Shown one piece after another: positions 1 through 11,850 of a DNA stretch of 64,000 bases. The stretch comes from Helochares maculicollis (lineage: Eukaryota; Arthropoda; Insecta; Coleoptera; Hydrophilidae). The translations under genes were made by a program, and so were the position numbers. The first letter of the stretch is position 1. Each line of letters starts with the position of its first letter. The stretch is from contig JAWQRO010000023.1 in NCBI GenBank assembly GCA_033557835.1, forward strand, positions 1-64,000. The letters are read 5' to 3'. A model generated the notes under the pieces. The model made no database searches, was not told where the DNA came from, and worked only from the letters and a program-made list of their open reading frames with translations.

Positions 1-345
1 TATATATATATATGCCTTGCATTGTTAGGGCTTCAATTATTGCCACAGGAAGGATTGAGTCAAAGGCTTTTTTAAAATCAACAACAATGACAGAGTATGT
101 TCTTTGATTCTGTTGATCACTTTGAATGTGATCCATAGTGGTGAACCCACTTTGAATCCTGTCTCTTCTTTTGGCAGCATAGAATCTATAATGTATGTAA
201 AGAGGTTTAGAATAATTTATGTGAGCACTTTATATACCACTGGCAGCAAGCTTATTGGTCAGCAATTTCTGATGTCTTCTAAGCTATCTTTCTTGTATAT
301 TAGTATTATAGTAGCTTTGTTCCAGTGTTTTGGGAGCTTCCTTTC
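1..345 (-). mobile_element. LINE reverse-transcriptase remnant (RTE/CR1-like)
   Basis: Read on the minus strand, this stretch gives pieces of a non-LTR reverse transcriptase in several frames: a 'LPKHWNKATIILIYKK'-like block, a 'NCxPISLLPVVYKVLT'-like block, a 'SPLWITFKVINRIKEH'-like block and 'LLLILKKPLTQS'. These follow the order of RT palm and finger segments in RTE/CR1-type elements. Frameshifts and stops separate them, so the copy is dead, and it runs off the left edge. A short (TA)n tract occupies bases 1-13. The clade assignment is by eye and tentative. Confidence 0.6.
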
Positions 346-757
346 ACATGAATCATATTGTAAACATATAAAACTATTTTATGTGCAAGTAGTGCTTAAA
401 TACTAGGACTATGAGCGTGTTTTTATTATACAATTGTATCAATTCAATAGAAATGTTTTTGCTATTTATGAACAAGTATATATAGGAATGTTAAGTGGAG
501 ATCCTCCAGAGGTTTGTAGCTTCATGGAATGAAAAGCACTATGATATTTATAATCACATTGTTATTGTATCAACACAACAATTAAATTATTGGCTAATCA
601 AACTTGTCATACACAAAAATAAAAATAAGAATTTTATTGACACCTATTCAAATACTTGTGTTACTTCAAATGATTTTGATTAATCGTTTTTTTGCCAATT
701 TTATCTAAATTATATCTTTGCGATATTCCTATGGGATTAAAAGATCACCTATGAAAA
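346..757. other. Intergenic, upstream of the phosphatase gene
   Basis: No supported gene. It is AT-rich. Bases 485-510 hold a 26-base near-palindromic motif that has a close match at 63312-63337. The rest presumably contains the promoter and 5' UTR of the gene beginning at 758, but no core promoter element stands out. Confidence 0.5.
485..510. repeat. Short near-palindromic repeat, left copy
   Basis: Begins GGAATGTTAAGTGGAG and ends CTCCAGA, with an inverted core TGGAG/CTCCA. A copy with four or fewer differences lies in the same orientation at 63312-63337. It may be an end of a non-autonomous element. Confidence 0.45.
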
Positions 758-3558
758 ATGCAATTCAAAGATTTCAACGATTTCACTGATGTCATTTCAT
801 ATATGTATTTTTGTACGACAGATAACACAGCGGTGCTTTACCAAGAAAATGGTATGTATTGGCTTCCATACATCAAGGTGCCAAGTGAGGTGAGTTGGCA
901 GTCCGAGATCATCACTGAAATCAAAGAGGCGCTAGGATTCGATTTACAGCCTGATCGATTCCTGCGAATACATAAAATTTGGGTGCCCAGTTCACCACAG
1001 AAAGTTTTCTATCATGCAGTCGTGGAAATGAAAATGTCTATGGACCAGAAAAAGAAGTCAAAAATAACAATTGGCAAATATAAAGGGAAAGCCAAGTGGT
1101 GCACAGAATCGGAAATTGCAAGATTGAATACCTCCGATAATTTAAAGTCGCCGGAAGTCCTAGACTATTTTTTTATGGTCAAAAATAAAACCAACCCTAT
1201 GTATGGCGATATGTTCGTATGTGGTAATTTCTGCGAGTTCAGCGAAAACGCTTTGATCACCTTTAGTACACATATGTATGATCAAATTATTAGTGCTGCT
1301 GATTTTAGCCCGGATATTCAAAGGGATCTTTTAGACCAATTTTTACTTCTTTGTTATCCGGCAATGATGATGTCTAAGCAGCCTTTTTCTAAATTTATGA
1401 GCGCATGGGGATGGAATAAGCCGGATATTAACAACCTTTTCAAGTATTTACCGAATTTTTAATGCGCACTAACCATCAAATATTTGCTTTTACATTACAT
1501 AATCTTTTTGTCTTAACTTCTTCCTTACTTTATGATTTTACCCGAAATTGCTTAAATATTTGATATAGAAACTTGACAATATTTTTCAGAGCAGCTAGTC
1601 TCACGGGCAACTACGGTATCAGCTTCAAAGAATTCCTATATATACTAGCATCACTGGAGCCTAGAACGATGCATGGGGGCTTAGCAGCAGAAATACGGTG
1701 TCGTTACATCTTCAAATTTTTCGATCAAGATAATGATAATCTGCTTAATCAAGCTGAATTCAAAAACTTGGTCATTTACATGCGGAAGAGCCGAGATCAA
1801 TCTTTGGATAACGCGAGTGTAAACACTGAAACTGAAAATTATTACAAGTGAGGCTACAATCTTTTTTGATGCAATTAATTGTGGGAGCAATTTTTTAGAA
1901 CCTTGGGTATGACAGGTGAAGGCAAGCCTTTAACAATGGCCGATTTTTTACATGCAGTTGGCGACTTAAAATTACGAGGTACATCTTCAATTCTCCGTGC
2001 ACATGACAGCGTTAAAACCATATTAATAAGACACACCCCTTTCGAAAACACTCTAAAGAAAGAATCGAAATTGAGTTTAGAACCATTTGGGAAAAATTGT
2101 GAGTAGAAATGTCACTTCAATTTCTGTTCACTTCACTGCCTTTCACTTAACACTTAACACATCTACTTAATTTTTTTTTATTTGAAGCATTGAAATCGAA
2201 GCCCTCGAATATGAAACGTTATGAAATAGCGATGCATAGTATTAAATTGCAAAAGAATGGAACTCTGATTAATGTGGAACAAATTTTCCAAATAGAAAAT
2301 GCCATAAGTGCGTCGACTCTCAAAAATATGTCGACAATAGCTGATGCAAAGAAAAAGGGCTCTATTGAAGTCTTCAGTCAAAAGTCTGCTGCAAATGATG
2401 TTTTAAAAACATTGCGCACAATTTCACTAATTAATAAGGGGAATTCGCCAAATTTTGTTTGGGGTAACATTGAACCGCCTATTTTTGCCCATAACTTAAT
2501 GATCATCTGTAGGCAAGTAAGAGAGATCTTAAAAGATGAGCCCAGAATGGTGGATCTTTCTTCACCTGTTTACGTTTTGGGGGACTTTCATGGCAATTTC
2601 GTGGACATGATAAATTTTGAAAAAATGTTCTGGCATTTAGGACCGAATTTATGTCCTTCGAATATCCTTTTTTTGGGCGATTACGTCGACAGAGGGATGT
2701 TCAGCATTGAGGTGGTTATGTACTTGTTCTGCTATAAAGTCCAAGCTCCTTCGAAAATATTTTTGGTGAGAGGAAACCATGAAATTAGGGATATTCAAAA
2801 AATGTTTACCTTTCATTCGTAAGACTTATCATTTGCAATTCAAGTGTGAGCTCTTCATAATTCATTCTTAACTATAGGGAATGTTTGGCGAAATTTGGAG
2901 AGAAATTAGGGCTGGATGTATGGAACCATGTGAATAGTGCCTTTGATTGCATGCCTCTAGCAGCAAATATCGATGGAAAGATATTTTGCTGCCATGGAGG
3001 TGTACCACCCCCTTGGCTTTGCCCAGCAGTTGGCGCCATTAACCAAATACCAGTTCCGTTACCTCGACCTGATGAGCAAAGCTCTCTAGCTTGGGAATTA
3101 ATGTGGAATGACCCAATCCGGTCAAATAACATGAACGACTCTTTACAAATGGAGTTGAAAGCCAACGAGGGATTTGCTAACAACACAAGGAGAGGAACCG
3201 GTCATATTTTCAGTATAGATGCTTTAGAAAGGTTTTTGAGCAACAATGGCTTTTCGCATCTGATCCGCGGTCATGAAACTGCTCAAGCTGGATTTAACGT
3301 AAGTTCTTGTAATATTACGTCAGCCAAAACATGCCGACTCCATCAAGAATCAGGGTTGAAAGTTTCTAATTGGCTGTTTTGGTTGATAGGTTCTTGAAAG
3401 CGGTATACATAACCGGGTTTTTATTTCAGTTACACCATAAGGGAAAATTGGTTACTGTGTTTTCATCATCTAGATATTGTGGAGGTACTAATGAAGCAGC
3501 TTGTGTTTTGGCCGATCAAGGAAAAATTAGAGTTTTAAGGCTAGAAACAAATCCTTAA
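758..3558 (+). CDS. PPP-family Ser/Thr protein phosphatase with Nudix-like and EF-hand N-terminus
   Basis: Six exons joined in frame at GT-AG sites: 758-1443, 1590-1847, 1899-2098, 2188-2818, 2878-3298 and 3430-3558, giving 774 residues. The C-terminal half is a PPP phosphatase with an intact metal and active site: GDFHG (513-517), GDYVDRG (545-551), RGNHE (576-580), HGG (631-633), RGHE (721-724) and SSRYCG near the end. It should remove phosphate from Ser/Thr. An EF-hand loop with D at 274, 276 and 278 and E at 285 should bind calcium; a degenerate hand precedes it. Residues 1-150 look like a Nudix fold whose helix (TEIKEALGF, 53-61) lacks the usual Arg and one Glu, so hydrolase activity is doubtful. 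Classical rdgC/PPEF phosphatases carry their EF-hands after the phosphatase domain; here the hand comes first. The ATG at 758 is the first in frame. I do not recognise a named orthologue. Confidence 0.82.
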
Positions 3559-3565
3559 GTAGTAT

Positions 3566-3571
3566 AATAAA
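3566..3571 (+). promoter_or_regulatory. AATAAA polyadenylation signal of the phosphatase gene
   Basis: A canonical AATAAA starts 8 bases after the stop codon at 3556-3558, which implies a very short 3' UTR. Confidence 0.6.
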
Positions 3572-4300
3572 GATTTACAGCCAATGACGTTTCATTTAGT
3601 TTTTTATGGTTTAGCAAACATTGGTGACACGTTTTTAAAAATATTTATTATAGACTTCGGAAGATCAGTTCCATGTACAGAGAAACATACCTTAACATTA
3701 CCTTAGTAGGTAAGTCAATAAAGATATAATATAAATAACAAACAGAAGGTCAACCACTCTTTGGCAGGTAACACGAAAGTACTTATTCTCCTGTTTGATA
3801 TCACAATAGCACATAAATAATAGAGATACAAGATAAAGTGATTCTCGACTCAATAATAGTGCAAAATAAAATACAAATTAGATGATTTGCAGAAGGGAAA
3901 GTGTAGAGTGGATATCTAAATAGATAATAGTACAGAAGAGACGTTTTGAGGTATTTTTTAACAATGAACTAAAAATATTTTACTTTTAAAAAACTTTAAA
4001 CATTTAAATGAATTTAGTTTTTAAGCTCACCATTTGAAATTATTGGATGACTAATAAAAGTGCATACACATCATTTGTCTGTATTGCTAAAAATAAAATA
4101 CATAATTTTAATGTAATTGTAAGAAAAATAAATCTAATACTGCAGCCGCCAGCAGAAATGTGAATTCAAAGAGAATGAATTGTTGCCCAAAGGGTATTGT
4201 ATGTTTATTCACATAAATTTAATTTGAAAATTGATTAGTCTTCAAAGGCAAATGAAAGCACTGTTTAAAAGTTATTTTATTTATTAAGTAAGACCCAATA
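3572..4300. other. Intergenic between convergent genes
   Basis: AT-rich sequence between the 3' ends of the phosphatase gene (+) and THOC1 (-). I see no coding, repeat or RNA signal in it. Confidence 0.5.
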
Positions 4301-4306
4301 TTTATT
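4301..4306 (-). promoter_or_regulatory. AATAAA polyadenylation signal of THOC1
   Basis: TTTATT on the plus strand, about 47 bases beyond the THOC1 stop at 4353. Another copy lies at 4276-4281. Confidence 0.45.
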
Positions 4307-4352
4307 CTTAAGTTATATCTAAGGAAATATGAAAAGGTACCTGAAATGTTCT

Positions 4353-6941
4353 TCAGGAAATTGCCAGGTTTTTGTTTTGCGCAATCGCTTCCATAACAGC
4401 CTCCGCAGCTTCTTCCATCTTTAAACCTTCCAAGTAATAGCAGAAATTCTCTAACGTGGAATCGTCATCGTCTTCAAACCACAAGTGCAGCATATTCCGC
4501 GTGCGTTCAACATCCGTCTTATTTTGTGCAGTAAAAAACTCAATTTCATCCGGTTTAAAATTTAAGCGTGCTGCAAGCTTTTTCCAGTCTGGCGCTATTA
4601 TCTGGCAAAAATTATCAAACTGAGTTATCGTTACAATTGTAACTTTAAATTTTATGTAATTCTCGTCGTCTTCTTCCCCTTCCCCTTGTTTCATATCGTC
4701 ATTGCCTTCATCTTCTTTAAACAAATTTGCCTCTAGATCAGCATCATTTTGATCAGGGTTCTCCTGTGTCCTTCCGGGCCTATCTGCAGCTATTTTTTTA
4801 ACCATCATTAGCAGGTAATCAGGAAGTTGGTTGATGGGATTATTGCTGTATGTAAAAAAGTGTGGGCTTCTCCTGGCAAGCAGACGCAATGCCCTCCACC
4901 CAAAATTACTGTCTTTCAATAGATTTTCCTCATCCTTTACAGGAGTGGCTGCTTCTACTTGTTCTATGGCATCGGAGAAATAATTCTCTAAAGATGGTAA
5001 GAAATCCCGGTCTTTCACTTTGCATGCTTCTAAATTGTTGGGGTACAAGTTCCACAGTTTTGTCAGTTCAGAACTTCCCAAGTAGTATTTTCCGTTTGCA
5101 GCTGCATCCTTAACGATATCACCGAAGAAAGGTTTTTCACTGACGGATTTTCGCCTTTCCGTTGGTTCACTTTGTGAAATTGACTTTTTGAATTCTGGAA
5201 ATATCAAACATGTAACGACCTCCCGATTATAATATATAAACCTTCCAAAGACCTACCAGGACAGCCATCATTTTTCCAAATGTTCCAATGCTCTTCTCTA
5301 TGTAATATATTTGTTACTATTTGGGCAAACTTTTCCCCGTCCGGAGGTGTTTCCTTGAGCAAATTGTATATTTTATCGTTTACTGATTGAACCCACTCTT
5401 TTTGTGAAGTATTCAACTCATAACTTTCCCTAATCAAAACATTAGTATTACTTCGGTTACTGTTTGGTAAATGACATAATTCTATAGCTAAATGTTATAC
5501 TTACGATTTAAATTTGACAGAGGATGTCAAATACTGAAATAATATTAGAAATTGGAGCAGAACTGATCTCCTAAAATTGACATCATAAATCTGCAAATCT
5601 AACAGCTTCTGGTTTGTAAGATATTTTGAGAAATAAGGGGTATTCCCGTCCATGACTTCTTGATCTTGGATGTTCAAATCTTTGCTTACTGATTCTAATT
5701 TCAGGCCTTGGAAAGTACTTAGAATGCTTGAGGCGTGCTGAAAATATTTAAAATAAAGTATACGCGCTTCATTTATCGAAAAATACCACAAATAAAATTA
5801 TCAATACTAACTGAACAAAACACTTTCCACTGCACTTTATTATAGCATTGATTAGGATTTCGGAAAAAGTCCTGGAGTGACCAAAATTTACAGTACAAAC
5901 TATAATCGATAACTATGTTTTTGGCATTTCCTCCTACTTCAATTTCCGTGATTGAATCTTCGGTAGCTTCAGACCCATATTCTGTGACATTCTCTAAATT
6001 AAACTCGCTAACAATGTTTAAACCAGATCGTTCAGAAAATGGGAAAAATTTCGCAAGAAAGAGGAGAATGCGTCCACAAAATACGGTCGCACTCGACCTG
6101 GACAAACGGCGAAGCAAGTCGTTACACATTCTCAACAAATTATTCTTGCATGAAATGAAGAATAAGTCTTCTTTCCAAACATTAACTTCGCTCTCGACAA
6201 ACGAGAACATATTCTCACAAGTATCCAGAGTTAAAGCATCAAAAATGTCAACAAGGAGCATTACTGGCATCGTGGGAGTAGTTAATTGTTTGCGGCAGGT
6301 TTCAATGCAAAAAGAGACGAGCTTTTGAAGATCAGTTACTGGTACCTCTCTTTCTAAATAATCTAACAAAACATCTCGGAAGACTTGGTCCATCGGAGAC
6401 TTCAAATCGAGGTCTGTTCGATTGAATGACTTCATTCGGTGTTCCAGAAATTCTAAGTTGTTGACTTTAAGGGCTTGTTGTAAAGCGACCTAAAAATATA
6501 AACTTAAAATATCTCATGACCTTTAAAAATTTCATATTATTGTAGAGTAAAACTCATGAAGTCACTTTTGAATCATTAAATCAGATCAAATACTGGCAAT
6601 ACTGGCCCTACATGTATTACGGTAATGTAATTTCTTGTAATTTAGCGAAATATGCAACAAAACTTGCACGAGGCCTCAAATGTAAGCTATCAAGATAAAA
6701 GTTTTTAAATTGTCATGTATGTTTTCTAGTTTGTGGAAGAGGGCTCTTTTCGTTTTGCCTTTTGTCTCTTGGTTGATTATGGAAGGGTTAAAAATATGCA
6801 GCCGGTAAATTTTGGCCTAGTCTCGCCGAAAGATTCAATTTTTTACAATCTTTCTTTAGAAATTACATACATGCCTTATACAAGCGGTTTTAAGTATCCT
6901 ACCTTGAGCTCCGCTCTTATAATATCGAAATTAGAAGACAT
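4353..6941 (-). CDS. THOC1: THO complex subunit 1 (HPR1 orthologue)
   Basis: Five exons on the minus strand join in frame: 6941-6903, 6489-5812, 5737-5505, 5429-5257 and 5194-4353, giving 654 residues, close to the roughly 657 of human THOC1. THOC1 is a core subunit of the nuclear THO/TREX complex, which couples transcription to mRNP packaging and export. Family hallmarks in order: a CGRILLFLAKFFPFSERSGL block, NFRRSVLLQFLILFQYL, a WNIWKNDGCP block, LTKLWNLYPNNLEACK, and GWRALRLLARRSPHFF. An acidic stretch (about 517-554) leads to a C-terminal death-domain-like region (about 567-648, DWKKLAARLNFKPDEI). The first coding exon is only 13 codons, starting at the ATG at 6941. That start faces the TRMT2A start 303 bases away, suggesting a shared bidirectional promoter. 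Confidence 0.93.
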
Positions 6942-7244
6942 CGTGGACGTTCTTTTGCTAGAACTCCTTTGAAATACAACAATTATATTGAGTAAATTCT
7001 CATTCCTACAAGAATGTTTTGGGATAATGTGAGGTTAGATTGTCCGCGTCTGACCATCAAACCACTTCAGGCTTCTGAATGGATAACAAATGGAAGACTG
7101 GAAGACATCTAGCATTTTGATTGGTCGAATGGAATCAATGGAATCAAATAGAATATTTCATATTTTGAGGTTATGTTTGTATCACGTTTAGCAATTTTTG
7201 GTTATATTTTTACATTTTTTCTTGGGTTTTACTTATTGTGAAAT
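6942..7244. promoter_or_regulatory. Head-to-head intergenic region, THOC1 / TRMT2A
   Basis: 303 bases separate the two divergent start codons, so both 5' UTRs and promoters must fit here. No TATA-like or named factor site is clear by eye. The bidirectional role is inferred from gene orientation and spacing. Confidence 0.5.
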
Positions 7245-10200
7245 ATGAGCGGTGTTCAGGTTGTAAATAAGAAGGGTTCGCCTGAGAATTCATCTACTAT
7301 TCAAGAAAGCGTTTCTGGAAATGACTGTAACGTTGATAATTCGGACGAAAATGTAATCGAAAATTGTGATAGCATCTCAAAAGATCATATAAAAGTGCCT
7401 GGAAAAAGTGGGAATGACTCTTGCAAAAGTGAGAATAAGCGTAGCAATTGCGAAAATGAACCCGGCAATTGTAAAAATGAGTCTGGCAATCATGAAGGTG
7501 ATCTTGGTAGCTTAGATGTTGATACAAAACCGCTACAGGACAATGACAACGGTAATGAGGATGATCCGTTTGCTTATCTAAAGAGAGACTTTTCTTCAGA
7601 GCAGTTTAAGATAGAAGTGAAACGATTGCCTAAGTATTATGGAATAAATGAATTCAGGAAGCTTTTGAACGAGAAGCTGAAACTTGGGTCTAGTAAGATT
7701 AAAGCGCCTTTTAGAAACAGTCCTTATATATTCGTATGCTTTCGTAATGAGGAGGACCGCATGAATGCTATTAAAACGATTTGCGATTTTAAATGGAAGG
7801 GCAAAAATCTACATGCTGTTAAGGCAAAACCGACACCTGATCCTCTTGTGAAGAAACGCAAAGAGGAATTTGAGGATTCTTCTGATAATAAAAAGGTAAA
7901 AGTTGAAACATTGTCGCTTGATGAGCAGATTAAGCTGTCCTCAACTCCACTTGCTGATATTCCTTATGACGACCAGTTAAAACGGAAAGAGGAAGAAATG
8001 AAGAAGTTGCTTGAAAAATTAGGTAAGGCCTTTATAGTTGTCGCATGAGTTATAAAATGTACTTTGAATGGGAAGAAATCGTTTATTATCTCCATCTGCA
8101 ATAGGATTATGTAAATATTTGATTTTGGCAAATCAAACCTTTAATTAGACCTCTTACTGTGAGAGTAATTTAATCCAGCAGTATGTGAAATGTTTAAACT
8201 GTCAAGGGAATCTTCTTTCAGGTAACGATTTAGCATACCATAACAGCAAATTTCAAGCTTGGATAGAAAAACAAAAATCTCTGCATAATGGGCTTCCTTG
8301 TGAATTCTTAGGAATAAGAAGTGCCTCGGAGGTTGATGGCTATAGAAATAAATGCGAGTTCACTGTCGGAATAAATGAGCAAACTAAATTACCTACAGTT
8401 GGCTTTCGCTGTGGTAAATACATGGATGGCAGTGTGGGTGTTGCACCTGTCGGATGCCTTCGTCATATTCCTGATGTAATGAAGAAGGCATGCGAGGTTT
8501 TCGAAACTTATGTAAGGTCATCAGATTTAAAGGTTTTTAGTCCTGAGGACCAAAGCGGCCATTTTCGTCAATTAACTGTCCGGTGTTCTACTGTGGGACA
8601 ATTAATGTTAATTGTCGGTATCCACCCACAGGATCTGTCAGAAGAGAAAATTGGCGAATTCAAAAAGAGTTTGATCAGTTATTTCACAGAAGGTATAGGA
8701 AAAGATCTAAAGGTTACTTCTCTGTATTATCAAGTTTTGAAAAAAAGGTAATTACAACATTGGGTATAAAAAACCATGAAGACTGATGCAATTTTTTTGT
8801 AGGCAATCTAATGAAGTGATTCCACCACAACTTTTGCATGGTGACAGCTACATATATGAGACAATCCTCGGCTTGAAGTTTAGGATATCTCCGCAAGCAT
8901 TCTTCCAAGTGAACACAAAGGGGGCAGAAGTTGTGTATAAATCAGCGTTAGAACTATCAGAGCCCACTATGGACTCAACTGTTATAGATATATGTTGCGG
9001 CACTGGCACAATTGGGCTTTGTTTTGCTAATGTAAGTCCTGGATATACCTACTGATTTTTATATGCATATTATTAATACACAAGTATATATTCCGTTGTT
9101 CGGAAAGTTCTTTCGCTTAATTCGTTAGTTCACCTTTTGCACTTATCATGATGTAAATTCTCTTCAAACGCTATTGTAAGTTCCTCCCGTCTCTTTTTTA
9201 AGTTGTTTACTATTGTTTATTTGTGGTCTTGTTGTTGTAGTAAGTGGTTATAAACTTTTAAAAATTGGAAAACATGAGTGTAAAATATTTTAGATATAAT
9301 ATTTTGCTGTTTTATTTCCGAAAAGGTAAAATGGCTGCTGAAGCCAGCTGAAAAATAAACTGCATATACAGAAAATGGACCAAATGAACAAACTCGCCAG
9401 AAATGACTTAAAAGATTGTCTACTGGCGACTTTTCGTAACGGACGCTTCCAGATCAGGTCGGCTAAAAGAAATTGTTTCTGAGAAAGTAAGACACTTAAT
9501 TATCTTTGATCTCTGTGTAATAGTTAGGGAAATAGCTGAGAAAGTGTCCAGAAGTCAGTGTCAAATGTTCACGGGGTTAAAAAAGGGCTCGGATTTGAGA
9601 GTAAACTTGATGTGTAGGTGCCTCACTCTCTCACTGAGGCCAATCGCCTGAATTGCATTGGCATTTGCAATAATCTCTGGACCAGGAATAAAAAAACACC
9701 ATTTCTTAAGAAACTCATCACAGAGGATGAAAATTGGATTGTTTAAAACAATGTGAGGCGTAAAAGAGCATGAGAAAACCCTGATGAACGCCCTCAATCT
9801 ACCTCTAAAGAGGGCCTTCACCCGAGGAAGGTAATGTCGATTTGGTGGGATATCAAAGGAGTAGTCTTTTTCAACTCTTCTTTCTCCCAACAAATCAAAC
9901 AATTAATGTGAACTATTACATCGTGCAGTTCGATAAATTAAAGGAGACATTGGAAGAAAACCGGCCTAGATTCATCAATCAGTTTAACATCATCTTTCAT
10001 CATGACAATGCACGCCCTCACACATCCTTATGGACCCGTCAGAAACTGTCAGAGCTTGGATGGGAAGTTTTATCTCACTCACCGTACTCCCCAGACCTCG
10101 CCCCTTCTGACTATCATCTGTTTTGCAGCCTGAGCAATCATTTGAGGGGTTTGGAGTTCCGAAATGACAAGGAAGTGAAAAACAATGTTCAGCGGTGTTT

Positions 10201-11308
10201 TTTTTTTTTCAGAAAAACCTCATGAGATTTATGAGAGAGGAATTAAAAAACATCCAGAGAGGTAGGAATAGGAAAAGGGAGATTACATTATTGATTAAAA
10301 ACAGTGTTTTGTTGTGAAAAAAAAATTGTAAATAAATTTCTTTACAAAACCAAACCAACTTTCCGAACAACTTAATATTTCCAGCTTATATTCTATATAT
10401 TGACAGAAACTTGAATTTATTTCAGAGTTGTAAGCAAGTCTTAGGCGTAGAGATAATTCCAGAGGCTGTAAAAGATGCCCAAGAAAATGCAAAAGACAAT
10501 AGTATAACAAATTGCGAGTTTTTTGCTGACAAAGCAGAAAATTTATTGACATCTTTATTCTACAGAGCTGAAAATGAAGATGTAATTGCAGTTGTAGATC
10601 CGCCTAGAGCTGGATTGCGTGAGTACAAGTTTTAATTATGATTTTTTAAATACCCATATAATATAAGAAGTATGACTTTTTTTACGAAAATAAATTGATA
10701 GTATATGTTATTCTATTTTTGATTTTTAGCTTAATATAAAACACTATAATGAATAATTTTAAATAAAACAAATCGGAATTTTACCAACATATCTTTGATT
10801 TTTTATTATTTTCTCTTAAAAGCAGGACATTTGTTCAATTTTTGATTAAGTATTACACATTAATATATTTATAAATAATAAATGAATATTGTAAATGAAA
10901 TATATGTAATAACTTTCGTAGCCATTTTAAGCTATACGCAAATATATCTGAGAATGTTGAGTAAAAAGACATTTCTTAAAGATTTGATTTAAATTGTTTG
11001 CTAAAATTAGAAGTAGTACAATAGTTAATAGTGCAGAAAGTATAAATGAGTTTTTATTTGCAGATCAAAAAGCTTTGAACCAGTTGAGAAACACAAAAAA
11101 ACTACAAAAATTGATTTACATATCTTGTAATGCGAATTCAGCTTACAAAAACTTCATTGATCTTGGTAGGCCTACCTCCAAAACATTATATGGTGAACCG
11201 TTGGTGCCTATTAAAGCAGTGGCTGTTGATATGTTCCCTCATACAGATCATTGTGAGCTAGTGATATTCTTCCAGAAGTATAACAAAGTAGCGCAGGATG
11301 TAAGTTGA
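7245..11308 (+). CDS. TRMT2A: tRNA (uracil-5-)-methyltransferase homolog A
   Basis: Five exons join in frame: 7245-8022, 8222-8747, 8803-9031, 10426-10618 and 11064-11308, giving 656 residues. The enzyme makes 5-methyluridine (m5U54) in the T-loop of tRNA using S-adenosylmethionine. Visible parts: a low-complexity Asn/Glu/Cys-rich N-terminus, an RRM-like domain (about 121-195), GYRNKCEF (299-306), the SAM-binding DICCGTGTIG (497-506), DPPRAG (569-574) and the catalytic cysteine in YISCN (Cys597). All catalytic motifs are intact. The ATG at 7245 is preceded by an A-rich context. The third intron (9032-10425) is enlarged by a mariner insertion. A GTAAGT follows codon 654, so an extra 3' exon is possible, but the open frame stops three codons later and the length fits the family. 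Confidence 0.92.
9095..10371 (+). mobile_element. Degraded mariner transposon inside a TRMT2A intron
   Basis: The element has inverted ends with a perfect 14-base match: TTGTTCGGAAAGTT at 9096-9109 and its reverse complement at 10357-10370. About 1.28 kb is the usual mariner size. Translated pieces show the transposase in order: an EDENWIV block with the first catalytic Asp, then HHDNARPHTS, then [16 protein letters not shown]. Frameshifts and stops interrupt the frame. A clean TA target duplication is not obvious, which fits an old copy. It lies in the sense direction of the host gene. Confidence 0.85.
9842..10225 (+). pseudogene. Mariner transposase C-terminal remnant
   Basis: Contains the second and third catalytic-Asp regions of a mariner transposase (HHDNARPHTS and [14 protein letters not shown], the D-34-D signature), followed by LRGLEF. 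It ends in a T-rich stretch. The N-terminal DNA-binding part cannot be read without frameshifts, so no functional enzyme is made. Confidence 0.8.
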
Positions 11309-11850
11309 AACATCTACTTTATTTTGTAAGTCAAGTAAATTTTTAATTAACTTAAACAAATGTGCTTTATAATCAAATAAGGTTTATAACATACACAAAT
11401 AAATACAATAAATATAGAGTAGTAACTCTTACAAAATCATCTGTCTGGAGATTTCAATACAGATACTGTCCACCTATATATTTTTTTCCTTAACAACAAT
11501 ATTATTATACCGGCTATAACATAGGATGCATAAAGCTTCCAGGATCTTTCTTGATTCACAGGTGAGTTTTTGTATTTTATTATTTTACTCTTCTTTGGCC
11601 TGGAACAAAGATATTGATTTAATATTTTCCAGTCAGGCTTTAGTATATAATATTTGTAGTAGGTCAGCTTAGTTTGTGTAATTTGTTTAGAATTCTGTAA
11701 ATGTTTAGCCCCCTATGGGGAGATATGGGGTAAGATTAGAGTTTTTAGAAAATCAAGATTCGTATACAAATGCAAAACAATTTTTTCTATACCTAAGCAT
11801 GATACACTAGGTATAATCTTATCTTAGGTCTGAAATTTAAATTAAAATGC
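11309..11850. other. Intergenic between convergent TRMT2A and amine oxidase
   Basis: AT-rich. An AATAAA at 11398-11403, 90 bases past the TRMT2A stop, is a likely polyadenylation signal. Nothing else is recognised. Confidence 0.45.

Noticed and set aside
9561..9902. Minus-strand 113-codon frame
   Set aside because: Inside the mariner and antisense to its transposase.
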